This document shows, piece after piece, positions 20,471-27,105 of a DNA stretch of 37,148 bases. The notes beneath the pieces are model-generated. The model saw only the letters and a program-made list of their open reading frames with translations, did no database searches and was not told the origin of the DNA. The stretch's first letter is position 1. Each line of letters starts with the position of its first letter. The stretch covers positions 1-37,148 of IMG/VR virus record IMGVR_UViG_3300042522_000171, one strand, 5' to 3'. The position numbers and the translations under genes were made by a program. Origin of the DNA: a virus.

Positions 20471-20490
20471 TGTGATGAGTGGAAAGGTTT
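20471..20490 (-). promoter_or_regulatory. Repeat motif C (AAACCTTTCCACTCATCACA)
   Basis: This copy starts at the stop of the 76-residue gene and lies upstream of the separate AAGGAG site of the 253-residue gene. It shows that the conserved block does not depend on the ribosome site, since here the two are apart. Confidence 0.5.
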
Positions 20491-20719
20491 AGGCAAACTC
20501 TAGGACTTCAGTTGCAATAACAAACTCCGAATCAATACCTAACCATTCGGCAAGATCATCAGGTGACATGCACTCAATTAGAGTTTCATCGATGCCTGAG
20601 AAAATGACTTGATAGGTGTTGTCTTCCTGTGGGAAGTATTCAGTAACAACACCGTCCATCATGTACTCTGCAATAGGGCAATCCTCATGCAGTGTGAAGC
20701 GTAGGCTGAGTGTTTCCAT
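20489..20719 (-). CDS. Small acidic hypothetical protein, 76 aa
   Basis: The protein starts METLSLRFTLHEDCPIAEYM and contains DNTYQVIFSGIDETLIECMS and DDLAEWLGIDSEFV. It is acidic and beta/alpha in appearance, like some T7 early inhibitors in size and charge, though no similarity is claimed. It follows the 58-residue gene by six bases. Confidence 0.65.
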   Translation of the reverse strand: METLSLRFTLHEDCPIAEYMMDGVVTEYFPQEDNTYQVIFSGIDETLIECMSPDDLAEWLGIDSEFVIATEVLEFA

Positions 20720-20725
20720 GGTTAA

Positions 20726-20902
20726 TCAGGAGTGAAGAGGTTCACCGTAATAGGTGTCAGTCAAGTGCTGCTTAAGTTCCTGTAGTGTGCCCTTGAAACA
20801 GCGACCACCACGAAAGTTGGTGATCATGTACATCCTTCCTTCGAGTCGGTGAAGTAGAAAACCACGTTCAGCTAGGTAGCGATAGGCTTTAGGTGCAGTC
20901 AT
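20726..20902 (-). CDS. Small early hypothetical protein, 58 aa
   Basis: The protein, too short for usual cut-offs, reads MTAPKAYRYLAERGFLLHRL and then ITNFRGGRCFKGTLQELKQH. AAGGAG lies five bases before the ATG, and repeat motif B precedes it. The ends and spacing fit the early gene chain. Basic and compact; function unknown. Confidence 0.7.
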   Translation of the reverse strand: MTAPKAYRYLAERGFLLHRLEGRMYMITNFRGGRCFKGTLQELKQHLTDTYYGEPLHS

Positions 20903-20906
20903 GATG

Positions 20907-20932
20907 ACTCCTTATGGTGAGTGGAATGGTTG
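20907..20932 (-). promoter_or_regulatory. Repeat motif B (AACCATTCCACTCACCATAA)
   Basis: This copy is the most T7-like. CACTCACCATAAGGAG lines up without gaps with CTCACTATAGGGAG of the T7 promoter, and about 16 of 23 positions agree over the full promoter length. It ends in the ribosome site of the 58-residue gene. Agreement may be fortuitous. Confidence 0.5.
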
Positions 20933-20934
20933 AA

Positions 20935-21114
20935 TCAATCCTCGGTGTGATAGGTAACAAGAATCAGATTGGGATCATCAATTGCAAACTTGTTGCGGGC
21001 ATTGAGTCTATCAACAGTTGCAGTTGCCTCCTCAATGGTTGGCATGGATGTGTACCAATAACGCATTGGTTTGTTACCATTGTCGTGGTGGACAGTTTGG
21101 ATGATTCTGTACAT
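20935..21114 (-). CDS. First early gene, small hypothetical protein, 59 aa
   Basis: The protein reads MYRIIQTVHHDNGNKPMRYW and then TSMPTIEEATATVDRLNARN, ending LILVTYHTED. A ribosome site (AAGGAGG) lies at good spacing and motif A precedes it. It is the first gene downstream of the sigma70-like promoters, the place of T7 genes 0.3-0.7. The beta-alpha-beta pattern suggests a small folded domain; function unknown. Confidence 0.7.
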   Translation of the reverse strand: MYRIIQTVHHDNGNKPMRYWYTSMPTIEEATATVDRLNARNKFAIDDPNLILVTYHTED

Positions 21115-21120
21115 GGGTTG

Positions 21121-21146
21121 CCTCCTTGTGGTTAGTGGAACGGTTG
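21121..21146 (-). promoter_or_regulatory. Repeat motif A (AACCGTTCCACTAACCACAA)
   Basis: The first copy in transcription order, ending in the AAGGAGG of the 59-residue gene. A perfect inverted repeat (21152-21170) sits immediately upstream. Confidence 0.55.
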
Positions 21147-21151
21147 AAAGG

Positions 21152-21170
21152 TTCCCTATCAGTTAGGGAA
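21152..21170 (-). repeat. Inverted repeat TTCCCTA-TCAGT-TAGGGAA, possible operator
   Basis: The arms are seven bases with no mismatch and a five-base centre. It lies just upstream of motif A and the first early gene, a usual place for a dimeric repressor site. The window encodes candidate dimeric regulators (MarR-like, ribbon-helix-helix). A hairpin in the leader RNA is the alternative. Confidence 0.5.
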
Positions 21171-21460
21171 TAGGATAGCCAGTGATTCGATCACATAGCG
21201 TCGCGGTAATTAGAGAGACTATCCGTTAGGTTTTGTGGTGCGTCCTTGTGGCAGCAACAGCGAGGCCCGTTCAGTTCACTTTTACCCGATATCCCTGAGA
21301 TCCCGCCCGGCAGGAGACATCGGCAGCATTGACCTAATAGGCTGGCTCGCGACTATTCAGTTTTCAAGGTTCTGTAGTTGTAGCGACCGCGGGCCATAAG
21401 GCGCGGGTCTGGCGGTGAGGTTTGGCGGGTGTCGTTCCCGCTCCCTCATCCGTTGCAACC

Positions 21461-21490
21461 AACATAAGGGGCAACCGTTCCACTTGTCAA
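21461..21490 (-). promoter_or_regulatory. Sigma70-like promoter P1 for early genes
   Basis: On the minus strand a perfect TTGACA (21485-21490) is followed after 18 bases by TATGTT (21461-21466). It points at the early genes and would be read by host RNA polymerase, as T7 A1-A3 are. The -35 box overlaps a plus-strand copy of the repeat motif. Confidence 0.6.
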
Positions 21491-21494
21491 CCGG
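21472..21494 (+). promoter_or_regulatory. Repeat motif G, plus-strand copy (CAACCGTTCCACTTGTCAAC)
   Basis: This is the only copy in the opposite orientation. It overlaps the -35 box and spacer of promoter P1, so a protein binding the motif would block host polymerase there. No gene lies downstream on the plus strand. Confidence 0.45.
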
Positions 21495-21534
21495 TTGGCG
21501 TGATCGGGTTGGCATTGAAGGGATACGCGCGATC

Positions 21535-21564
21535 TATATATGCATTGGCCTACAGATCGCTCAA
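21535..21564 (-). promoter_or_regulatory. Sigma70-like promoter P2 for early genes
   Basis: TTGAGC (21559-21564), an 18-base spacer and TATATA (21535-21540) on the minus strand, 74 bases upstream of P1. A tandem pair of host-type promoters ahead of the first early gene fits the T7 plan. Confidence 0.5.
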
Positions 21565-21751
21565 TCTCCAGTCACATAAGGAGGGCTGATGGGTTGGGCG
21601 AGTTGCACCTGGCTGGGCTTATCAGTGGGCTGATTGGCAGTAGTTTCTACTAGATCTAATAACTAGCGTGGCCTAAATGGCAGGATTTGGAGGGGGGCCA
21701 CGGGGGGTATTGACGCGCCCCCGCTATACCGTATGGCTAGAGAAATTTTTG

Positions 21752-22105
21752 TTAAAAATCCAAGGAGACCAAATACTCCGCTCCAAGGTTAGCCTCTTCA
21801 ATCAATTGATTACAAACCAAAGCATTCATTCGGAACCATTCCGTCTCATCCACCTTCATCAGTAGTCCACCCTTCTTGACATCGCAAAGCAAAGGACGAC
21901 GTTCATAAACAGAACACCGTCCATCCTCCAACAACATCTCACAGGCACCCGATTCAGTGGTCTTATAGGGAAACCGTTTAACCAGTTCACCCATCACCGG
22001 ATGAGCATAACCTCTCTCTAGAATCGTCTGTAAGCGACGACAACATTCCCCGCACCCAGTACACGGAAAGTCCACTACACACACCGTAGAGACGCTTGTA
22101 GACAC
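21752..22105 (-). CDS. YkgJ-like cysteine-cluster protein, 117 aa
   Basis: The protein shows the cysteine pattern of the YkgJ family (putative zinc- or iron-binding): PCTGCGECCRRL near 14-25, GACEMLLEDGRCSVYERRPL with a further Cys (LLCDV) near 53-75, and a late Cys (ALVCNQL). Biochemical function is unknown. The apparent start is a GTG at 22105, 13 bases after the ThyX stop, so the two form a unit. It is the last gene before the non-coding region in transcription order. Confidence 0.8.
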   Translation of the reverse strand: MSTSVSTVCVVDFPCTGCGECCRRLQTILERGYAHPVMGELVKRFPYKTTESGACEMLLEDGRCSVYERRPLLCDVKKGGLLMKVDETEWFRMNALVCNQLIEEANLGAEYLVSLDF

Positions 22106-22118
22106 CTCTCAGAAGTCA

Positions 22119-22790
22119 TTACTCTTTAGCCCACATTGCACGACACACATTCGGTAATTCCGAATAGAGAACGTCTTGGATTTGACCAGCAATTACAGCG
22201 TGTTCACGTTGAGTTCCGTTAGCAGTCCTGAGGTCGCAATAGTGCAACCAAGACCTGATGGTTCCATTCATGTACAACCTCGATGGAGACGACATAGGCA
22301 AGACATCACGAGCACACTCCTTTGCTACACCACTACTGACCATCTCTCGATACAGGTCTTCTGATTCAGCAAACAGTTGACCAATACGACGATAGAAGAT
22401 CTCTTTCTTTTCAGTACTGAGATCATCAATACTATTTTGACGGTTCTTCGTATCTTGTCTCCGAAGTGACGGGATGACGGGAGTACCAATGGTAGTGACA
22501 TCAGCATACCGTTGACTGAACTCCTGAAAGGAGAAGCTCCGATGCCGAAGGATCTGTGCAGCAATGGATCGAGTCGTATTAATCTCCACACACATGTTCA
22601 CCATTTCAAAAGGTGACCAATGGTTATGGGTAATAAGATACTTAATTAGTTTAGCACTGGTCTCAGTGTTTGTTTGATTGGATGGGTTAGATACCCTAGC
22701 CATGTAAGAGATAAGGTCTTCAGCGTTAGGAGTGATGTGAACAAGTTGTACAGAGTGTGCCAAAGAGATGCCGTGGTTAACAGAATGCAT
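22119..22790 (-). CDS. thyX: Flavin-dependent thymidylate synthase ThyX, 223 aa
   Basis: The ThyX signature RHRSFSFQEFSQRY lies at about 82-95, and the C-terminal part RSWLHYCDLRTANGTQREH is typical of the substrate-binding region. The enzyme methylates dUMP to dTMP using methylene-tetrahydrofolate and reduced flavin, which would complement the phage RNR in making DNA precursors. It lies 388 bases downstream of the terminase, separated by an AT-rich repeat block that may carry its own promoter. Length is standard for the family. Confidence 0.96.
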   Translation of the reverse strand: MHSVNHGISLAHSVQLVHITPNAEDLISYMARVSNPSNQTNTETSAKLIKYLITHNHWSPFEMVNMCVEINTTRSIAAQILRHRSFSFQEFSQRYADVTTIGTPVIPSLRRQDTKNRQNSIDDLSTEKKEIFYRRIGQLFAESEDLYREMVSSGVAKECARDVLPMSSPSRLYMNGTIRSWLHYCDLRTANGTQREHAVIAGQIQDVLYSELPNVCRAMWAKE

Positions 22791-22798
22791 GAATGCCT

Positions 22799-23040
22799 TA
22801 TACTAGTAATACTTAGTGTTGGGTTTGACTACGTTAACTTAATTAGTTAACTTACTTGTTAAATTAATTAGTTAACTTATTTAGTTAAATTAGTAAGTTT
22901 ACTTAATTAGTTTAATTAATAAGCTAACTAAGGTTTAATTCCTTTGATCAACTCATTGATTGACTAATCATTAACCGTATGGGTTTAACTTAGTGTAACT
23001 AAGTTTAACTACGTTAACTACCTTACGCAATCTGTGTCAA
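22799..23040. repeat. AT-rich GTTAAC repeat block with a 12-base-arm palindrome
   Basis: The line 22861-22920 has only 7 G or C in 60 bases. ACTACGTTAACT occurs twice (22828-22839, 23008-23019) and AATTAGTTAACTTA twice (22841-22854, 22866-22879); GTTAAC also recurs. An inverted repeat spans 22983-23009 with arms of 12 bases, one mismatch and a three-base centre. No gene fits. TTGACA on the minus strand at 23035-23040 with TAACGT 18 bases on is a weak promoter candidate for thyX. Such a block could be a replication origin, a DNA-unwinding site or a packaging signal. The remaining 23041-23178 is G/C-rich on alternating strands; I see no gene in it. Confidence 0.7.
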
Positions 23041-23178
23041 TTGTGTCTTTTGTTTGTCGTCATTAGGAAAGAAGGGGTGGTTGGGGATTGGCTTGGCTTC
23101 GTCAGAAGACGAGTCGATCCCCCCATCCCCCTTTATAGTCCGACATCGACCAAACCCCTTGGTATGACTGACTTGGGC

Positions 23179-24918
23179 TTACAGGTTGACCCACCGGTTT
23201 TTATTGCCTCTAGAAACGGCTCCACGGGCCCTTTGACGTGTCTCCAGGTCAAACCCCAGGACAAGGTGGTTAGCAGCGCTCTGAGGGTCATCTAGCCACG
23301 AATCCAGGAGGTCCTGCCAGTCCTCTCGTTTGCGTTGGTTGACGGCTTCTTGAGCGGAGATACCCATGGCGTCAGTGAAGTACTTCACACCTTGAGCAAG
23401 GGAGTCCAATCTGTCGTCATGTCGAACAGCACCCTTTTCCCGACACATGCGAGACATCTGATAGAAGAGCATATAAAGGAGACGTTCTTCTGGAGCTGCG
23501 TCTTTATTGGATTGGAAGTCCCATTCGACAACACCACGATCAATGATGAGTCGGTGTTGGTTCATCACAGGTTCTAAGGCGTCAATGATGCGGTCTTCTT
23601 TACGGACATTGGCTCGGACTTCTTCAACGTCGATAGCTTGTTTGGTTTGTTGAAGGTGTTTTTTGAACAGTTCTGCGACGATACCGTCACCGAAGTTGGT
23701 TTCGATGAGGAGTTTAGATACATTGTACCGCTTACACCCACGCAGGATGTCAAGAAGTGTGTTATCGCTATAACCGTCGCGATACGCTCGTACTTCGTGA
23801 ACGTAGAGAAAGCCATTCCGTTGGGATATAAAGGTTGCTGCGGTTTCATCTGTACCTCGACCTGAGGGGTCAACGGAGCAGATGGTCTCTTGGTACGGTC
23901 CCCATTCACCTTGAAGTTGCATAGGGCTGTAGAAGTAGTCACCGGGCAGACCAACGGTGGGTAGATCTTTCAGGACATTGCGAGGATCAGAGCACCAGAT
24001 GACACTGTCTGGGGCTTGGCTGGGGTTAACTGAGGTAATGACAAGGTCGGAACACTTCAGCGGGAACTTCTCAGCGTCACTAAGGGTGGTATCCAGCATG
24101 AACTGGAGCATGAAGTTGCTCCGACCCATGGCTGCTTCCCGTTCCAACAGGTCATCGTTGGAGAATCGGTCAGGGTCAGTGACTGCCCAAGGTTCTGCAC
24201 CGTGATCGATGTCTTCTTGGAGCTGAGGGGCAAGAAGACCTTCGTAGTTGCTGAGGGAACGTGGGTGACGAGCAGGCCAGACAAAGGGACGGTAGTTCCG
24301 TTCAGCGAGTTTGCGGTAGATCGTGAAGGTAGTTTGGGGCGTCCCCAAGTACATAATTCGTGAGTCCTTCTTTGGTGTCAGAATTGACTCAGCTTCTGTA
24401 CACAGTTGTAGGAGCTTCTCCCGCATCATCTCAGTCATCGAGTTACCAGGAACTTCGATGTCATCAAGAATCATTAGGTCAGCACGAGAACCCGTCAACT
24501 GACCAGTGATACCAACGGATTTGACAGACGGTGCTTGGTGAGGTGAGCAATTCACGTCAAAGGAGATGCGCGACCAACGGGCATCGTCACTCTTTGGACG
24601 AAGGTGGCTCAACCACGGTGTCTCAATGATCAGCTTCTGAAGAAAGATTGACATGTTGTCAGCTCGTTCCTTTGAAGCTGAGATGATCATGATCTTTTTC
24701 TCGGGATTATTGAACAACGTCCACAACACAAATGCTCCAGTAATCCAAGATTTACCGACTCCTCGGAAGGCTTGGATCTGAAGACGCTTTGGTCCGTGTT
24801 GGAGGTAATCAGCAATGGCGTATTGAGCACGGGTCGGAGAGGGAAGGTCAAGCTGCTGCCATAGGGCTTGAAGGAACAGCTTGAAATCGCCCCGTAAGGC
24901 CGTCAAAACATCACTCAT
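23179..24918 (-). CDS. terL: Terminase large subunit (T7 gp19-like), 579 aa
   Basis: The ATPase has Walker A in QAFRGVGKSWITGA near 45-58 and Walker B in ADLMILDDIEVPG near 145-157. The nuclease domain has CSVDPSGRGTDETAATFI, KLLIETNFGDGIVAEL and RHDDRLDSLAQGVKYF, giving the expected acidic residues. It cuts concatemers and drives DNA into procapsids. I start it at ATG 24918 (MSDVLTALRGDF); an ATG at 24963 would add 15 residues, but a hairpin lies across that stretch. T7 gp19 has 586 residues. Confidence 0.96.
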   Translation of the reverse strand: MSDVLTALRGDFKLFLQALWQQLDLPSPTRAQYAIADYLQHGPKRLQIQAFRGVGKSWITGAFVLWTLFNNPEKKIMIISASKERADNMSIFLQKLIIETPWLSHLRPKSDDARWSRISFDVNCSPHQAPSVKSVGITGQLTGSRADLMILDDIEVPGNSMTEMMREKLLQLCTEAESILTPKKDSRIMYLGTPQTTFTIYRKLAERNYRPFVWPARHPRSLSNYEGLLAPQLQEDIDHGAEPWAVTDPDRFSNDDLLEREAAMGRSNFMLQFMLDTTLSDAEKFPLKCSDLVITSVNPSQAPDSVIWCSDPRNVLKDLPTVGLPGDYFYSPMQLQGEWGPYQETICSVDPSGRGTDETAATFISQRNGFLYVHEVRAYRDGYSDNTLLDILRGCKRYNVSKLLIETNFGDGIVAELFKKHLQQTKQAIDVEEVRANVRKEDRIIDALEPVMNQHRLIIDRGVVEWDFQSNKDAAPEERLLYMLFYQMSRMCREKGAVRHDDRLDSLAQGVKYFTDAMGISAQEAVNQRKREDWQDLLDSWLDDPQSAANHLVLGFDLETRQRARGAVSRGNKNRWVNL

Positions 24919-24937
24919 AGGGAAAGATATAGGAAAG

Positions 24938-24960
24938 CCCCCACAAGCGTGTTGCAGGGG
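24938..24960 (-). terminator. Stem-loop before the large terminase gene
   Basis: On the minus strand CCCCTGCAA and TTGTGGGG(G) can form nine pairs (two of them G-U in RNA) around CACGC. The following bases are CTTTCC, with no strong T-run, so termination would be partial. It lies between the disordered-protein gene and the terminase start chosen here. Confidence 0.45.
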
Positions 24961-24991
24961 CATATAAAGGGGTCTCAGAGAGTGTTAGAGA

Positions 24992-26293
24992 TCAGTCGTT
25001 GAGTCGACGTTTGCGGCGGTCGTACTCCTTGGCTTTCTTCATGTCGATCTTCATGTCGGCAAACCGAGAGCCATCAACTTTGGTTTGGGGTTGATAGGTA
25101 TCAGCCTTGGTATCAAAGTTATCAGGGTTAGCAGCTTTATCTTGCCGAGATTTAACTTGGGAAGGCGCTTCGCCTGGCTTATAACCAAAGGTCTTTTCAA
25201 ACAGGTTACCGCGATAGTTCTTATCTTGGTTATTCATCCCTGCGTTGGAAGCAGGCGCTGCAGCACGACGAGCGGGAGCACTGCCTGGACGAGTGGTAGT
25301 CGAGGTGCGGGTTGGAGCACTGGAACCCCTGGATGTGGTGCTGCGGGTCGGTGCAGCAGTGCTGGGCTTGGGGGTAGGAGTAGCCCGGCGGGGTGTCGCA
25401 TCCGTTGGGGTTGCTTGTCGCAGAGGGGTTGCACGACGACGCTCATCAGCGGTCATCTGGCGAAGGGGTGTTGAGCGTTGACGACGTGCTGCTTCGTCTT
25501 TGCTGTTGATACCAGGAAGACGGTCGTCAATAGCACGACCAACCGGACGAAGGGCTTGACCGAGTTTTGTACCAGCTGCCCGAGCTAGTGGGCTGAGTGC
25601 AGCCCCTGCAACTTCACCGATTGCAGCAGCAGCCATTCCCCCAAGACGAGCACCTTTGACTGCAGGTTTAGCAGCAGTGCCAGCCACAGAGGAAGGCAGG
25701 GCAGGTCGAGGTGCTCCAGGACGGCCAGTACGAACACCGCTTCCACGAACTGTGTCCGCACCCCCAGTTCCACCAGTCAAGCTACGTTGGCCGGGAAGCT
25801 GACGTGCGGTGGTATTACCAAGATCCTGTACACGCACTGGTTGAACGGGGCCGCCGCTGTTAGTGGGAGTCACGGCACTACTAGAACGGGTAATAGGGCC
25901 GCCACTTGAGCGGGTAGCCAAAGCACCACCACGGGAACGGATCTCACCACCACGTTGACCAGGTGGCAGCTGGCCTTGTGGACTGGGGTTAGCTCCACCA
26001 GGACCGACACGACGGACCTTGGGGGACTTATCGGGTGGGATCTGACGGTTAGCTCGTTCTTGATTACGACGCATATTGTCAGCAAGGGCACGAGTAACAG
26101 TCACGTCTTGCTGAACCTTTTGACGAACAGCAGCAGCAGTGCGCTGAGCAACAGCCTTAGGACGACCAGCACTAGAGCCACCAGCAGGTGGGAGTTGAGT
26201 TGAAGCAGTACGCTTGGTGGCTTGCTGTTGCTGAAGAAGCTGACGTTGACGCGTCAGCATGGAGGGCTTCTTAGGCTTCTTAGGTGCGGCCAT
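24992..26293 (-). CDS. Large basic, low-complexity protein of unknown function, 433 aa
   Basis: The protein is dominated by Arg, Pro, Ala, Thr, Ser, Gln and Gly and looks disordered for most of its length. Features: a Lys/Pro start (MAAPKKPKKPSMLTRQRQ), Gln-rich stretch, Arg/Gly-rich middle, a hydrophobic Gly/Ala segment (GGMAAAAIGEVAGAAL, about 215-230), repeats of TPLRQ and RRATP near 275-305, a Thr/Arg/Pro tract and a charged end (MKKAKEYDRRKRRLND). It lies between HNH and large terminase genes. A virion or DNA-condensing role is plausible for such charge, but this is inference. No family is recognised. Confidence 0.75.
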   Translation of the reverse strand: MAAPKKPKKPSMLTRQRQLLQQQQATKRTASTQLPPAGGSSAGRPKAVAQRTAAAVRQKVQQDVTVTRALADNMRRNQERANRQIPPDKSPKVRRVGPGGANPSPQGQLPPGQRGGEIRSRGGALATRSSGGPITRSSSAVTPTNSGGPVQPVRVQDLGNTTARQLPGQRSLTGGTGGADTVRGSGVRTGRPGAPRPALPSSVAGTAAKPAVKGARLGGMAAAAIGEVAGAALSPLARAAGTKLGQALRPVGRAIDDRLPGINSKDEAARRQRSTPLRQMTADERRRATPLRQATPTDATPRRATPTPKPSTAAPTRSTTSRGSSAPTRTSTTTRPGSAPARRAAAPASNAGMNNQDKNYRGNLFEKTFGYKPGEAPSQVKSRQDKAANPDNFDTKADTYQPQTKVDGSRFADMKIDMKKAKEYDRRKRRLND

Positions 26294-26298
26294 AATAC

Positions 26299-26628
26299 TT
26301 ATTTAATCCAAGATAGAATGAGTTGTTCTTTCTGGGGATTGACCCCAAAGGTAGCCCTCATAAATGAGAGCCAGTTTTGACTTCCTTTTGCCTGATTACA
26401 CGATCTACAGCTGGGCACAAGGTTGGATGTAAGATCGGAACCACCGAATACTTTGGGCCGTACATGATCGAGAGTAAGTTCATTAGCGTCATAGGTTTCT
26501 CCGCAGTAGACACACTTGCAGTCAAAGTGCTCTTTTATGGCTCTTCTCCAGAGCCGGCGAGCCTCAGGAGATGTCATGGTTATTAGGTTTTGGAGATAGT
26601 GATCAGGCGAGGGAAACAGGGGAGTCAT
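26299..26628 (-). CDS. HNH endonuclease, 109 aa
   Basis: Two CxxC pairs (CVYCGE, CRSCNQ) flank the catalytic ELTLDHVRPKVFGGSDLTSN, where the DH and later Asn define an HNH nuclease. Phage HNH proteins beside terminase can take part in DNA cleavage during packaging; others are mobile. The ATG at 26628 overlaps the stop of the second HNH-like gene (ATGA); an internal ATG (MTSPEARRLWRR) is possible. Confidence 0.88.
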   Translation of the reverse strand: MTPLFPSPDHYLQNLITMTSPEARRLWRRAIKEHFDCKCVYCGETYDANELTLDHVRPKVFGGSDLTSNLVPSCRSCNQAKGSQNWLSFMRATFGVNPQKEQLILSWIK

Positions 26629-26870
26629 CGTTGGGCGTTAGTTTTTCGTGCTCCCTTTGCACGATTAGCTTTACGCGGAATAATCCGTAGGTTATCCTTT
26701 GAGTTATTCATCGGATTGTTATCCTTGTGGTCAACCTCATGACCAGCTGGGATATCACCCATTGAACGACGTGCTCGTGCTCGTGCAGCGTCTTCTTTAC
26801 GGTGAGCACGACGATAATCTTTAAGGTATGTGGCGCGAGCTTTATACTCGGCTTTCCAATCTCGTGCCAT
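26625..26870 (-). CDS. Small HNH-type nuclease, 81 aa
   Basis: After a very basic N-terminus (KAEYKARATYLKDYRRAHR) comes AGHEVDHKDNNPMNNSKDNL, the VDHxDNNPxNNxxxNLR motif of one HNH class. No CxxC pairs are present. It begins 29 bases inside the small terminase gene and its stop is coupled to the next HNH gene. Two different HNH proteins side by side in a packaging unit is unusual. Confidence 0.82.
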   Translation of the reverse strand: MARDWKAEYKARATYLKDYRRAHRKEDAARARARRSMGDIPAGHEVDHKDNNPMNNSKDNLRIIPRKANRAKGARKTNAQR

Positions 26871-27105
26871 TCATACGACTCCGAACTAGTTCTGGATCAA
26901 TCTTGGGAAGGATGCTGGCAAGTTGATCAAGAGGGGAACCTTCAACAGCAATGCCGTTGATATCATTGTTCTTCAACCAATCACACATGGCCTTTAGGTC
27001 TTGAGTAGTAGCTTCTCCGCTTTTGACGCGACGGAGATACTCTTCAGTGACAAGCCGGTGAAGTTCGTTAAACTGGTCTTCTGTGGCCTTCTTTGTGTTA
27101 GCCAT
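26842..27105 (-). CDS. terS: Terminase small subunit (T7 gp18-like), 87 aa
   Basis: The protein MANTKKATEDQFNELHRLVT with EEYLRRVKSGEATTQDLKAM and DWLKNNDINGIAVEGSP shows the pattern of podoviral small terminases (a helix, then KSGEAT, then WLKxNxI). It recognises phage DNA for the large subunit. It is separated from the large subunit by two HNH genes and the disordered-protein gene, while in T7 only small genes lie between them. Confidence 0.8.
   Translation of the reverse strand: MANTKKATEDQFNELHRLVTEEYLRRVKSGEATTQDLKAMCDWLKNNDINGIAVEGSPLDQLASILPKIDPELVRSRMNGTRLESRV

Larger units (their letters stand above)
21171..21751. other. Non-coding control region, candidate genome-end region
   Basis: No convincing gene lies in these 581 bases; the longest minus-strand frame I found from an ATG (near 21450) is about 30 codons and has no ribosome site. 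It holds two sigma70-like promoters, a plus-strand copy of the repeat motif, and runs of six G (21692-21697, 21702-21707) facing five C (21718-21722). It separates the last late genes from the first early genes, where T7 relatives have their terminal repeat and host-type promoters. The boundaries of a terminal repeat cannot be seen in a single permuted copy. Confidence 0.55.

Noticed and set aside
20907-20932. Calling the repeat motif a proven T7-type promoter
   Set aside because: The alignment is good for one copy, but the polymerase specificity loop differs at the main contacts, other copies diverge after TTCCACT, and a start at the AAGGAG would leave almost no leader. It is kept as an unexplained repeat.
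26325-26365. GGGG/CCCC stem inside the HNH gene as a terminator
   Set aside because: The stem is only about four pairs beyond chance, is not followed by a T-run and lies in coding sequence.
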